Source of the DNA: Rusavskia elegans
Lineage: Eukaryota; Ascomycota; Lecanoromycetes; Teloschistales; Teloschistaceae
Direction: 5' to 3'
Length of the DNA: 64,000 nucleotides
NCBI GenBank assembly: GCA_011316305.1
Contig: SAUG01000052.1
Coordinates: 1 to 64,000 of the forward strand
Part shown: positions 1 through 12,144 of the stretch, piece after piece
How positions within the stretch are numbered: position 1 is the stretch's first letter
Layout: the number at the start of each line of letters is the position of its first letter
Translations under genes and position numbers: made by a program
Notes under the pieces: generated by a model
What the model was told of the DNA's origin: nothing
What the model saw: the letters and a program-made list of their open reading frames with translations, nothing else
The model's database searches: none

Positions 1-196
1 CGATCTACTATCTAGTCTTTCTATATTTTAAAACTCTATAAAAATCGACTAGAGTCGATAGAAAAAATTTAAATATTAGGTTAACTTTCGAGGGATTCGA
101 ACCCCTGACCCGTCGGATTAACTCCGTTAACTCCGAAGAACGCTAGATCCGCCGGGCTTCCAAATTACGCAGCGTTACTACTACGCCACACAAGCC
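1..196 (-). mobile_element. tRNA-derived SINE, copy 1 (cut by window edge)
   Basis: The 5' end lies at 196 on the minus strand. The sequence matches the copies at 40688-41113, 53562-53970 and 55944-56710. Read on the minus strand it has a tRNA-like head with an A-box-like segment (GTGGCGTAGTAGTAACG) and a B box (GGTTCGAATCC), followed by the family-specific body. The 3' part and (TA)n tail lie beyond the window start. It is inserted in the 5' portion of the family A element that resumes at 197. The far target duplication is outside the window, so it cannot be checked. Confidence 0.8.
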
Positions 197-1069
197 TATA
201 TTATACGAATAAAGAAATTTTTATAGCTAAAGATATATTCGTCAGGCAAGATTTATAGCGCAGTTAATTACTTCTATTTAACTATTTCCTTTTCTATTCG
301 ATTACGAATTTTCTACTATTCCTTCTTTAATATTATATATAATTATCAGCTTCTAATATTTCCACTATATCTATCTACTATACTATAAAGTAATTACGAA
401 TAGTAATTACCTCGATTATATTTATTATATAACCTGTACCTAAACGTTCTGCTAAATTATTAAAGTACTCTTTAGTCTATATAGCTTTAAGACGATCGCT
501 AGCTATAGAGTTACTAGCTAGTACGCTAGCTATTACGGCTAGAAGCTTTACCCGGTCGATTAGATTAAAGGGCGGTAGGGAGGTCGGATAACGCGTTTTA
601 AAGGCGGTAAAAAAGAGATTTTTATCGAAATTAAAATAGGTTACTCTAGCTATAACGAGATAGTTAGCGTTATCGAAAATAGATATAGTTATTACAGATA
701 AAGGTACTATTATCTGATTTAGCTGCGGTATAGCTATTACGGGAGTATATATATATATAAAGGGTTTTAGTAAATCGTAGTACTTACGAAGGGCTTATAT
801 TATTAGTAAAAGAAAAAGAAGAAAAATCGATAACTATAAGATATACTTATCTATAAAAATTTCTACGTTAGTTAAATTATCGGTAGAAGGATACATTATA
901 TTACTAAGCAGATTTAAAATAAAATTCTATAGAAAGAACCGTTATTTACGTTAATTAAACTAGAATATAGGTTTTACTACCGTATATTTAATACTAGTAT
1001 ACTAACGCTTGATTTGTTTACCGAACCACTGGTTTACCGGGTATTAAAACTAAAACAAATTAACTAAAT
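197..1069 (+). mobile_element. Family A retroposon, copy A1
   Basis: ORF-less element of the ~950 bp family seen also at 8633-9594, 39815-41232, 41659-42606 and 45411-46370. It shares the block from 'ggcaagatttatagcgcagtt' to the terminal 'aaaacaaattaactaaat'. Orientation is set so that the A-rich end is 3'. Its 5' end is separated by the SINE at 1-196. The flanking DNA from 1070 on is Copia copy V, so A1 was inserted into that Copia. No intact protein is encoded. Confidence 0.78.
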
Positions 1070-1217
1070 TATAAAATATTTCTATAGCTATTATTAACTT
1101 AGAAGCTATATTATATCTAAAAGCTTTACTAATAAAAGTATCTAGCAGAGGTTTATTATATTTAATAATCTATAATAGAATAATATTTCCGAATATTTCG
1201 AGTAAATACTAATATAT

Positions 1218-1403
1218 TTAGTTAATTTGTTTTGATTTTAATGCCCGATAAACCAGTGGTTCGGTAAGTAAATCAAACGTTAGTATACTAGTATTGAATA
1301 TACGATAGCAGAATTTATATTCCAGTTCAGTTAACGTAAATAACGGTTCTATAGAATTTTAATTCAGATTTGCTCAGCAATGTGACGTATCCTTTCACCG
1401 ATG
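1218..1403 (-). mobile_element. Family A, short copy with 14-bp target duplication
   Basis: A 186-bp copy that has only the A-rich (3') end of family A, from 'ttagttaatttgttttgatt' to 'cctttcaccgatg'. It is flanked by a perfect 14-bp direct repeat, aaatactaatatat, at 1204-1217 and 1404-1417. The uninterrupted reference Copia has the site once. A truncated copy with its own target duplication indicates truncation during insertion, as in target-primed reverse transcription, rather than later deletion. It retains more CA/TG than its surroundings. Confidence 0.88.
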
Positions 1404-1417
1404 AAATACTAATATAT

Positions 1418-3653
1418 AAAGTCTATTCTATACTAGCTTATAGCAGCTTTTGTAAAAAATATTAGCTATTATTTACTAAAACTACTATTTTTCTATACTT
1501 TATATTATTTAATAGTAAACTAGATATAATTCTATATAAATAAAAATATAGTATATTTACGGATTTAAATCGATTCTATATCCTAGATTCTATAGCGTAT
1601 CCGATATATAGTAAAAAAATTCGGAATTTCTATAATCGAAAATATAAATAAATTTTTATTAGTTATTTTAGCGATACTATTTATAAGCTATAAAATTTTT
1701 AAAATAAAATTATTCGCGTTTCCTTTATAGTATTTAAAGAAATAGATAAAAATTTAGATTTATTAGATCTATAGAAGTTAGAAGAAATAGAAAATAAATT
1801 TAAATAGTAGCTCCCGCAGAAACGGCAGCGTATTAATAGGGGATCTAATTCTAGAAGATTATAGTTATAATCTAGTAATTTTCTATTAATATCTATACTA
1901 ATTATTTTCTTTTATTAATTTCCGGTATTTTACTGGATTTTCTTTATTTATAATTAGATTTTATTATCGATTATTCTATCTACCAGTCTTTATATTACCG
2001 AAATAAATAATTCTGATTTAGATTCCGATAAATAATTACCTTATTTTTAAACTATTATATCTCGCCCGTAGATCGATTATACTATCTAATCTTTAATTAA
2101 AATTTTATATAATTACTCCGACTTCCGACTACTAAATAGCTATATATATTTCTCGTTATATATACGTCTATATATATATTAGTACTATAAAAAAGATAAT
2201 ATATTAAATTTTTCCGAACTTTAGTTATATAAAGAGACTATAGAATTACTTTAAAGTATTAATACCTTTTATAAAATATTCTCTATAAAATAAATAGATA
2301 TATAAACTGAAAAAAGACGCCGATAATAATATTACGTATTTTAAAACTCGTTAGATCGTTTATAGTTTTAAACAGAAAGCCGATATCGATTTTTAAAAAA
2401 ATTTTACTTCGATTATTAAACCTATATTATATAAAGCTATTTTCGAATAAACTACTATCTATATTCAAGAGCTTATTTAAATAGATATTAAAACCGCCTT
2501 TCTCTACGGTTATATGGACGGAATTATCTATATATAATATCCAACTAGTTTCGGCAATTCAAATATAATATATAAATTCTAGAAGTTCTTCTATAGTTTT
2601 AAATAGTCGCTTCGGATCTAGTACTACTATCTCGCTAAATTCTATATTACTATCGGCTTTAAAATTCAGGAATTTTAATTATAGTATTTTTTTATAAAAC
2701 GTTTATCGTTAGGATTTTAGTAGTATTAAAATATATCTAAATAAATATTTTTAAATATTAAATTTAAATTCAATTAACTTCTATTTCGGTATAAAGATTA
2801 TTAGAAACTATAAACTCTATACTATTTAGGAAAATTAAACAATTTATATTAAATAGATTACAAATAAATATAGTTCAACAATCTTTAAAGATAATATATC
2901 TATATCTATAGATTCCGGCCTTTTTTTAAAAACCGTCTCTATTAATTAAAACTACTTTCTACTAATAAAGTGGAAATATTAGAATACTATCGGTTCTTTA
3001 ATATATATTATATTTAGAACCCGCTTCGATATTATTTTATTATTTCTATTATTAGCCGATAATTATCTAATTCTATAAACCACTACTGGAAAACCGTTAT
3101 TAGAATTTTTAAATATCTATATAAAATAGTTTACTTTATTTTTATCTATAAAGGCGACCTGTAGAGATATACTACCGCTAATCAGATAAGTAATTAAAAA
3201 ATCTATTATTTTATTTCTAGATATATCTTCGATATTAGATCCGGCGCTATTAGCTAGTTATCTAAACGGTAAATTATTATAGTTATATCGACTACTAAAA
3301 TGGAATTAGAGAGGGAAACTAGAGCTATTAATGAGATTATTTAGTTAAATTATATTCTAAATTAGTTATTAATCGATAAATAGAGTTTTTATATTATTTT
3401 AGATATAGTAATCTTATATAGTAATAACCAGGGTACTATTATCTTAACTAGAAACCTTTAGTTCTATAGTAATACTAAATACGTAGATATCTATATTAAA
3501 TTTATATAGAAAAAGATTATTAATAAAACTATCGACCTTTGGTATATTCAAATAGAATAAATAGTAGTTAACGAATTTACGAAAGCTTTAGATAAAAATA
3601 AATTTAAAGCCTTTTATATAATATTTAAACTAAAAGACCTAAAAATACTTTAA
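1418..3653 (+). pseudogene. Copia pol relic (integrase-RT-RNase H) of copy V
   Basis: This is a dead polyprotein of the Copia family. The RT motif DIKTAFLYG is readable at 2484-2510, followed by remnants of the usual 'IYIxYPTSF' context. The RNase H tail reads TIDLWYIQ, then NEFTKALDKNKFKAF, and ends with a stop at 3651-3653. Compared with the reference copy, a stretch of about 50-60 bases near 2705 is missing and removes the YVDD catalytic box. Many in-frame TAA/TAG codons replace glutamines. The frame in copy V starts upstream of the short A insert at 1218-1403. Confidence 0.85.
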
Positions 3654-4799
3654 ACTCTAAATAATAATTGTATTAATCTATTTAAATAATGATATTTCTA
3701 ATCATTATCTCCTCCGGAATATAACTAATTTCAGGGTACTAGCGACGACTATATATCTATAAATTTTATTTTTAGAATATATAATAGATACTATAGAAAT
3801 TCGTTTAACTTTTAAATAATTCCAGGTTCTATAGATATATCTATAAAATATATATACCTTTATCTAATTTTTTAAATTACTATATTTTTAATATACTTTC
3901 TAATAATATATTCGATTAGAATCTATATATAGTTATCTATATCCGGATTTATTTTTCTTTTTTAATAGTATAATATTAAAAGAGTATTTTAAATCTATAT
4001 TCTATAAAATTCTATATTAAATTTTATATATTAACTAATTTTAATATCGGTAAATCTATTTTAACTATCTAGTAGACTATTCGGGCTCTATATAAAGCTT
4101 TTTAAAGCTAGCGCGGGTATAAGCCGATTAGCGTTTAAGCTACTAGCTGCCTATTATATATTTTCGCCTACTATCTACTACTATTATATTTTCGAGTATA
4201 TTTTTATTAATTCTATAATATCTAATATATAATTTCTACTATTCGATTTTTTATATTCTACGCTTTTATTTAATATTTTTTATAGCTATTATAGATTTAA
4301 ATACTTTTCGAAGATTTAATTTTACTATCTATATTTCTAGAAAACTCGATCTATATATATATATATATATATATCGAAGTTTTTAATAAACTATTTAATA
4401 TCTTTTAATTTTTTATCGCCTATATAAACTATAATAATAATCTATTTCAATTCTATTTTCGAATATAATTCTATCTAAACTTTAAATCTTAGCGCTATTA
4501 GATAAAAGATAGTATCGATAGTTTTAGAATTGCGATATCTTTAGCCGTCTATAACTAGATAGCGATTATATATAAATATATATTAGAGTTTTCGCTATCT
4601 AGCCGTTTTACTAAATTAACTACGAAATTTTATAGAAATTCTAGAAATAGTACTATTAAGACGCTATAATTATTAATAATCCGAAAACTAATATTAATCT
4701 CTAAAGCTATAAAATAAAGGAAAGATATACGTTTATAGGATTATTTAGAAAAAGATAATACTATTAATATAATACTAGTATTTAAACTAGTATTGAATA

Positions 4800-4991
4800 G
4801 AATATATTATTGATCTATATTATCTATAATTACTTTCGTTTTCGACGATCTAATATAATTATAAGTCGGATCGGTTTCTATTTTATAATCCGATCCGATT
4901 TTTGGTTCTAATATTAGAAATCGATCCGAACCGTTTAGCGGGTCGGATTTCCGAAGTACCGACGGGAATCCGTACCGAAATGGCTAGTCTA
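4800..4991. mobile_element. hAT-like MITE fragment (family C, copy C8)
   Basis: The right end carries the family C terminus (ggctagtcta) at 4982-4991, preceded by subterminal GATCCGA/TCGGATC repeats like those of the elements at 59354-60885 and 62428. The left terminus cannot be recognised. A 62-codon open frame beginning at 4902 reads across this terminus and is not a gene. Confidence 0.6.
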
Positions 4992-5501
4992 TATATTAAT
5001 AATTCTATATATTTTAATAATATTCGAAAAGCTCTAAAAAATAAAAAAAAACCGTTAAATATCGGGAAGATAGAAGAGGTATATATATAAAGGGAAAAGG
5101 GTAAAAGAAAATACTATTAACCGTATTTCTAGAAATTTTTTTAATATTATATTTTTTCGGTATCCTACCGCGATATATAGCTATATATATTTAAGATAGC
5201 CGCTTTTACCGCCGATAGTACTACGCAACGGGACGAGGTCTAGTACTATAGTAACTAGATAGTAAACCCGAAATATCTAGATCTATACTCGCGTTCCTGA
5301 AAGACTTCTAAAAATTATATTAATTCGATATATCGCGATATATTCTATAGCGCGTAGTGGTAAAAAAGTATAAATATCAATTTTAGAAGTAAATTGTCGA
5401 TTAGAATAAAATATCTAATTTCGTTATAATTAGGTATATATTAAATATATAGAAATACTATAGAATATTAATATCTATAGGCGCGTTAATATCTAATAGA
5501 A
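4992..5501. other. Degraded AT-rich DNA, no gene seen
   Basis: About 0.5 kb of RIP-like sequence with a poly-A run near 5040 and (TA)n tracts. It forms the left flank of the family B insertion at 5517. I recognise no second copy and no domain. Confidence 0.55.
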
Positions 5502-5837
5502 TTACTATTATATATTGTTTTTTTTGTTTTTTTAGTATCCGGTCAACCGTCGGTTCCGTAAATAATTTACTTTAATATTAGAACGCTAGCGTTAGATCTA
5601 CGGTATAAGAACTAATACTCTAAACTAATTAATATAAACTAAGAAATTATATAAAATTAACTCGAATCTACTCTGTAATATATTCGTAGTATAAATTTCT
5701 ATAGTTTATTTAAAATATAATATAGTAGAGTTTTTATATATATATATATATATACTTTATAGTCGTTTCTTCTTTATTTTCTTTTACTAGTATCTATAAT
5801 TACTATAGACGAATTTATTTTATATTATCGTATCTAA

Positions 5838-5960
5838 TATATATATTTTATATAATAGTTTAGAATATAGACTAATATATATATTTTATATAATAGTTTA
5901 GAATATAGACTAATATATATATTTTATATAATAGTTTAGAATATAGACTAATATATATAG
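5838..5960. repeat. 38-bp tandem repeat, about three units
   Basis: The unit runs from 'tagaatatagactaatatat' through 'attttatataatagtt' (38 bp) and is repeated nearly perfectly about three times. The other family B copies have a single, diverged version near 49530 and 63000, so the array expanded only in copy B1. Confidence 0.85.
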
Positions 5961-6351
5961 AACCTCTACTAATAATACTATAACTACTATTATATCTTTC
6001 TAATTTAAAGAAATAGAGTTCGAAACTGCTAAATTTAAGCTATTCGATAATATCAATCGAGTCCTCGCTAGACCGCCTATTATAACGGACTTTAAATCCT
6101 AAAATCCGTCGGTTCTAACTATAACGTTAAAGCTTTATATTTCGGATTCGCCGGAGCTATACGGTTTTAGCGACTATATTAAACTTCTAGTAAGAGTCTT
6201 TATTTTACTAAATACCGAGCTGGCAGTCGTCGAGTATCTAGATAGATTAGTAGGCCGTCTAGATTCGGGTATAACTATAGACGAGAATAAAGTAATAAAG
6301 GTAAAAGATAGTATTACCGCCTGGTAGATAGTCCTAGAAGCTATATTAGTA

Positions 6352-7108
6352 CTTTAGGTAACGCTTCCAGTACTTGAACAGCGTGTTAATATACTGTTCG
6401 GATTATAAATTTAAAAACATTATATAATCAAATATATCGAGTATAGATAATACGAATATACCGTAATTAATTATATCTATTTAAAATAATATACTATTTT
6501 ACGAAAACAAGCTATTCGTTTTATATTTTAAATTATTATAAAATATAAAAATCGGCCTATAGACCGATCTTTCGAGATCTTAATCCGATAGGTCGATTTA
6601 TTTTATCTAGGCGGGTTAAATAGCTAAATTAGTTTAAAAAATCGAAAACCGAAAGGACTAGTTTATAGAAGGATAGAATATCTATAGCACTTTACTAACT
6701 AGACTAAAGAGAGTTATAGATTATAATTCTAATGAACTAAATATATAGTAGAGCTTTAAACTAATTGAAATATTATTTTAATATTAAGTTAAAATTATAT
6801 TAATATCTAATTAATCCAGAATTCTCTAAAATACTTAATTAGCAGTAAATTAACGAGTTATAAAGGAAAACTGACTGTTATAATATAATTTCAAGTTCTA
6901 GATAACAGACTATTAACAGACTTTTTCTAAAAACAGCTAATAGTACTAAATTCGGTGTTTTTATAAACGTTTTATTCTTTAAATTTAAATATCTACTACC
7001 AGTTTTAATTAACTTAACTATTAACAGGGCATCTATTTTTTCTACTATATAAATTTTAATTAATAGTAAATCAATAGGTCATCTAGAAACTAGCAGCGCC
7101 TCCTAAAG
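6352..7108 (+). mobile_element. Family D TIR element, copy D1, TA-flanked
   Basis: Inserted into family B copy B1. The left terminus CTTTAGGTAACGC and the right terminus (CTTTAGGAGGCGCTG on the minus strand) form imperfect inverted repeats, flanked by TA at 6350-6351 and 7109-7110. The empty site is visible in copy B2 near 49128. A TA duplication and short TIRs suggest a Tc1/mariner-pogo type non-autonomous element. Related copies are at 19204-19966 and 47232-48008. No transposase is readable. Confidence 0.8.
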
Positions 7109-7448
7109 TAGTTTATAATCGTGCGTATTTCGAACTAGTATAAGAGAATCCTGGTAGAAGGTCGCTCGCTTTTTCGTATATATAAAGTAATGTTTATTCT
7201 ACGTAGAGGACTGCGAGTAACAAAAGGTATATTTATATAGGAGAGGAATAGTAATTAAATAGAAGATATAATGGAATAAAAATGATTAACGCTGTAAATT
7301 TTAGTCAACTTTTAACTGCGAAAATTCTTTGCTGTATAAGCAACAACTATTATTGCCGTATAAAAACTAGGGTAATAAAACGTATATATATAATAATTCA
7401 ATTATAACTCCAAACAGAAACTCTACAAAGATGTTACTATTATATATT

Positions 7449-8623
7449 AGAATAGTTTTTATCTTTATATTCTCTTCGCTACTAACTTCGCCGTTACTAT
7501 TAATATAATTATATCCTATAATATCTATCGATTATAGTTAATCTTTATGAAAATCAATATTAATAGCGTTTTTCTAAAACCTTCTACTATATTTAACGCT
7601 TTTATATTTTCTATAAATATATTTTATATATAGGAATGATATTACTACTTTCTAGAAAATAGATAATTTAGTTCTCTAATACTTCGGCGGAAGTTTTAAA
7701 ATTTACTTTATTTAGATATAAATAATTATACCCTTTTAATAATATTAAAACTCGATATAATAGAATATAAACAAATAAACGTTAATATTATTTATAGAAA
7801 AGCAAGTAGGTATAGTAATAAAGATTTTAGTTTTAGTACGATAAAAGCTATCTATAAAATAGATATATAGAAAGTATTTATATAAGTTATAAAAAAAGTA
7901 AAAAGAGATAGAAAATATTTTAATAACCAGTATAGATATATTAAAAGGTTATAAAAGTAAACTATAATATTTTTAAAATAGTATATAGAATATTTTTTAT
8001 TAAATCATTATTTTTATAATCTCTTTAATAGAGATATATTCTTCCAATTACTATATTAAAAAAATATCCCTTTAATCTAGTAACGAAAGGATATTATAAT
8101 TGTAATATAGTAATTACTTTTTACTTCTACGTTCTAATAAAAGCTTTTTATCTATTTATTTATACCGCCGGATATATAAAATATAATTTTTCTTCTCGTC
8201 TATATCTGGTTAACCGATAATAAAAATTGTTCTAGATAGTTTTTTATAGGCTATCTATAGAATAGGTTCTTAATAATTTTTAGTAGAACCTTTAACTAAT
8301 ATAATCCGAACGAATGATATCTTTCGAGCGTTCGAATAGTTATATAAAAAGATATAATTAAATCTCTCGAGATATTGGTATACGGTAATAAAATCCCTAG
8401 CTTTAAGAATAACGCGATATTTAGATTCCCTATATTTTCATTAGCGAATAATATTTATAGTATTTAAATTTAGATATAATTTTATAACCCCGTATTTAAT
8501 AATAGATAATAGAAAAAAAAATATTTTAAAGATTTAAAGTAAAGTAATTTATAGATTAGTAAACTTAAATTTAGAATATTATTAGATATAGGTATTATAA
8601 AAAGTAATATATAGTTTATTTTC
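7449..8623. other. Degraded AT-rich DNA, no gene seen
   Basis: About 1.2 kb of RIP-like sequence between family B copy B1 and family A copy A2. I see no match to the other families in the window, no open frame and no RNA motif. Confidence 0.55.
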
Positions 8624-8632
8624 TTTCTTAAA

Positions 8633-9594
8633 AGATTTCTATCTAGAATTATATTGAGTTTTTAAATATATATATATATATGTTTTATTAATATTATATA
8701 TGGCAAAAATTATTATATTTTACGTATAAAGAAATTTTTGTAACTAATACAGTTCGTTAGGCAAGATTTATACAGAAGTTAATTACTTTTATTTAACTAT
8801 TTCTTTTTTTATTTACGATAATAAATCTTCTATTAAATTCTTTCTCGATATTATAAACGATTATAAATATCTAATATTTCTACTATATCTACCTACTAAA
8901 ATATAAAGTAATTATAAATAGTTATCGCTTCGGCTATATTTATTATACAATCCATATCTAAGTATTCCGTTTAATTATTTAAGTACTTTTTAGCCTATAT
9001 AGCTTTAAAAGAGTCGCTAGCTATAAGATTACTAGCCAATAAACTAGCTATTATAGCTAGAAGCGTTATCCGATCGATTAGGCTAAAAAGTAGTAAAAAG
9101 ATTAGATAATACGTTTTAAAAGCGGTAAAAAAAATATTTTTATCGAAATTAAAATAGGTTACTCTAGCTATAACGAGATAGATAGTCGACGGCCATACGA
9201 GTAGATGAAGTTATTATAGATATAGGTACTACTGTCTAGTTTAGCTTATAGCTATAGCTATGATAGAAGTATATACGTACGTAAAGAGTTTTAATAAATT
9301 ATAGTACCTGCGAGAAACTTATATTACTAGTAAAAGAAATAGAAAAAAAAAACAATAACTATAAAATATATTTATCTATAAAGACTTTTACGTTAGTTAA
9401 ATTATCGGTAGAAAGATATATTATATTACTAAGTAAATTTCAAATAAAATTCTATAGAAACGTTATTTACGTTAATTAAACTAGAGTATAAAATCTACTA
9501 CTATATAATCGATACTAGTATATTAACGCTTGATTTACTTACTAAACCACTGGTTTACCGAATACTAAAACTAAAATAAATTAACTAAATATAT
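8633..9594 (+). mobile_element. Family A retroposon, copy A2
   Basis: A full-length-looking ~960 bp copy. The 5' region has 'ttatattgagtttt' followed by a (TA)n run, and the 3' end is 'aaaataaattaactaaat'. A probable 9-bp direct repeat, tttcttaaa, flanks it at 8624-8632 and 9595-9603. It is heavily RIP-mutated and has no ORF. Confidence 0.8.
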
Positions 9595-9603
9595 TTTCTT
9601 AAA

Positions 9604-10341
9604 TTTCCAGTCGTATATATTATATAGTAGCCGAAAAAAGTTTTCGTCTATTATTATAGCGCTAGATTTAACCGGCTAACTTAATACTCGCTTTATATAA
9701 CTTGCTTTTAATATTCCGATAGCTAAAAGACTTTTATATATTTAATTATTAATAGTTTCAAATATAACTTTCTCGATATTTCTATCGACTTCGATTTACT
9801 CGGAAAAAAGTAGTAATATAATTGAAAGTAATAGATAACGTTGGTAGATAGATTTAATATTTTATATAAACGACGACTCGTTTTGATAAAAGTCTATAAA
9901 AATAAATTTAAAATACTATTATATATTTACTTTTTAGAATATAGATTTAACAACGTTATATTAATTACTTTTTATTATTTCGAGTTTATATTTACTATTC
10001 GGATTAGCTATATATTTTTAAATAAAAAAAAGGTTTAAAATAATAGATCGAGGAATAGAGATTTTAATATATTATAAATAATAGAAATATTAAAAAAAGA
10101 TTTTGGAAAAAATAAAATAAACTAATATTTCTCCTTTTCTATAAATATAATAATATTTTTTAGAACAACGTATTCCGTAGTAGTATCTATATAATATAAA
10201 GGGGTATATATATTAAAGCGGCTTTAAATATTATTAAATAGCTTAATCTTCTTTATTATATTACTATCGATAGTAAAATTCTCGCTAAACTAGTCGATCT
10301 AAGAAAATTATTTATTATTATCGGTCGGGTCTAATTTATAT
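9604..10341. other. Degraded DNA left of the reference Copia
   Basis: RIP-like sequence with no recognised repeat partner. A 65-codon open frame at 9841-10038 (+) has extreme Phe/Tyr/Ile/Lys content, no domain and no neighbours, and is judged a chance frame. Confidence 0.55.
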
Positions 10342-10514
10342 TGAAATCATATATGTAGAATATCAGGCTTGATTTACTAAGGTAGACTTTCGCTTGGACT
10401 AAATATATAAGAAGGAGGTAGCAGGGCCTTGGCGCCTAGATCTACTAGGTCTGATCGGTACTAGCGCCCTTAGCGCCTTAGTATAGCTATTATACGTGAT
10501 ACGTACTTCTAATA
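10342..10514 (-). repeat. 3' LTR of Copia R
   Basis: Homologous to 17799-17971, with C/T and G/A differences. The 'ggcgcc' and 'gcgcc' blocks are shared among all LTR copies. No clear polypurine tract is visible next to it. Confidence 0.88.
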
Positions 10515-12144
10515 TTCCTATATAAATAATATACTATATATATACCGAAAGTAAAAATTAAATAGGCTTACTATATACTCGCTAAAAAACCTATAGGAAA
10601 AAGAGTTTATATATAATACGAGGATAAGGCTTAAAGAGCTTCTATAGCGGATATATATTACGAGGAAAATAAAATAAAAGAATAAGTCTCCTATAGTAGA
10701 TCTGCGTATATAAAATATAAAAATCGAAGTCTAGATAAAAGAAAATAGAGTTTCTATAGTTTCTATAGTACCCTAAACCTCCTATAGTAGTAGTATACTT
10801 AGTAGAATACTAGTATAGGTACTAGTTTATAATATAAATCTATTTAAAGTATTTAAAACAGATATTACCTAATTTAAAGGGCGTATCTAGGGCTTCGGTA
10901 ATTAAAAGTACCTATTTAATAGTAAGTTATAGGTACTAGTAGTCGTTATTATTACCGCTAAGATACTATAGGATATAGATATTATATTTTTTCTTAACTT
11001 ATTTAAGGAGCGTATATTAAGCGCCTATTAGGATATTATAAGCTTTTATTAATATATCGAAAGTTATATCGCCTAGGCAGTCCTAGATATAGAGGTATTT
11101 ACTATAGCCTCGAGGATTAATATAAATTTTCGGATTATTAATAATTATAGCGCTCTAATAGTACTATTCCTAGAGTTCCTATAGGATCCCGTAATTAATT
11201 TAGCGGTATAGCTAGGTAGCGAAAACCCTAATATATATTTATATATTATCGCTATCTAGCTATAGATAGCTAAAAATATCGCGATCCTAAAGGCTATCGA
11301 TATTATTTTTAACCTAATAGCGTTTAGATTCGAAGCTTAGGTAGAATAGTACTCGAGGATAGAAATAGGGTAGATTATCGTTATAATTTATAAAAGCGAT
11401 ATAGGTTCGAAAGTTATCGAATAGTTTATTAAAAACTTCGATATATATATATATAGGTCGAGTTCTCTAGAGATACGGACGGTAAAGTTAAATCTTCGAA
11501 GACTACTTAAGTCTATAATAGCTATAAATAATATTAAATAGAAGCGTAGAATATAAGGAATCGAACAGTATAATCTATATATTAGACGGTATAGGATTAG
11601 TAAAGATATATTCGAAAAATATAGTAGTAGTAGATAGCGGACGAAAATATATAGTAGGCGGCTAGTAGCTAGGGCGCTAACTATAGTATACCCGCGCTAG
11701 TTCCGAAAGGCTTTATATAGTACCTAATTAACTACTAAATAGCCAGAATACCTTAACTAGTATTAAAACTAGTTAATATATTAGATTCAATATAGAATTT
11801 AGTAGGGTTTAGACTAAAGGTATACTTTTAGCGTTTTATTACTAAAATAGAAGAATAAATCCGGGTATAAATAATTATATATAGATTTCGATCGAATAAA
11901 CTATTAGAAAATATATAAAAGGTATAGCAATTTAAAAATAATATAGGTATTATATAGGTAGGCCTATAGGGCCTAGAGTTATTTAAAGGCTTAACTACCT
12001 CCTATAGTATACGTTATACTCTCTAAAGATAATACTAATAGATATATAGTAATCGGTATTACCCCGGAGTTAATTATATTCCGGAGGAGATTATTATTAG
12101 AAGGATCCTTATTTAGATAGATTATCGCTATTATTATTTAAAGT
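10515..12144 (-). other. Extra 1.6 kb region between pol stop and 3' LTR
   Basis: After the RNase H stop the minus strand continues 1.6 kb to the 3' LTR. This is long for a Copia 3' UTR. The block starts with 'ataatctcctccggaatata' and is retained in V, Y and W, with its LTR-proximal part also in Z. It has protein-like but stop-ridden frames, and I recognise no domain. Options are a long UTR, a captured sequence or a third ORF. Confidence 0.7.

Larger units (their letters stand above)
1070..4715 (+). mobile_element. Ty1-copia copy V, truncated at both ends
   Basis: Homologous along its length to the reference Copia at 10342-17971 but in the opposite orientation. It covers the part from the integrase core through RT, RNase H and about 1 kb of the post-pol region. 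No LTR is present at its right end; its left end is interrupted by A1 and probably continues outside the window. At 1218-1403 it carries a short family A insert. Similarity to the reference stops near 4715. RIP damage is heavy: nearly all former Gln codons read TAA or TAG. Confidence 0.85.
5517..7433 (-). mobile_element. Family B retroposon, copy B1 (split by family D)
   Basis: Flanked by a perfect 15-bp direct repeat, ttactattatatatt, at 5502-5516 and 7434-7448. The A-rich 3' end (reverse of 'gtttttttagtatccggtc') is at 5517 and the 5' end (reverse of 'tttggagttataattgaatt') near 7433. It matches the copies at 48833-49865 and 62674-63685. It is interrupted by a family D element at 6352-7108; the uninterrupted copy at 49130 shows the site intact. 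It also has a local expansion of a 38-bp unit. Protein-like but broken frames occur on both strands, so coding capacity is undecided. Confidence 0.85.

Noticed and set aside
197..1069. Family A as a protein-coding element
   Set aside because: Protein-like frames can be read on both strands in different copies, so neither is convincing; no start-to-stop ORF exists in any copy.
4345..4375. (TA)n tract as a replication origin or centromere core
   Set aside because: Several similar (TA)n tracts occur in retroposon copies; there is no further structure to support such a role.
4902..5090. 62-codon open frame (+)
   Set aside because: It starts inside the terminus of a hAT-like element and runs into AT-rich low-complexity DNA; the motif-like part is the translated TIR. 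No start context or homolog.
9841..10038. 65-codon open frame (+)
   Set aside because: Extreme Phe/Tyr/Ile/Lys composition, no domain, isolated in RIP-degraded DNA; a chance frame.
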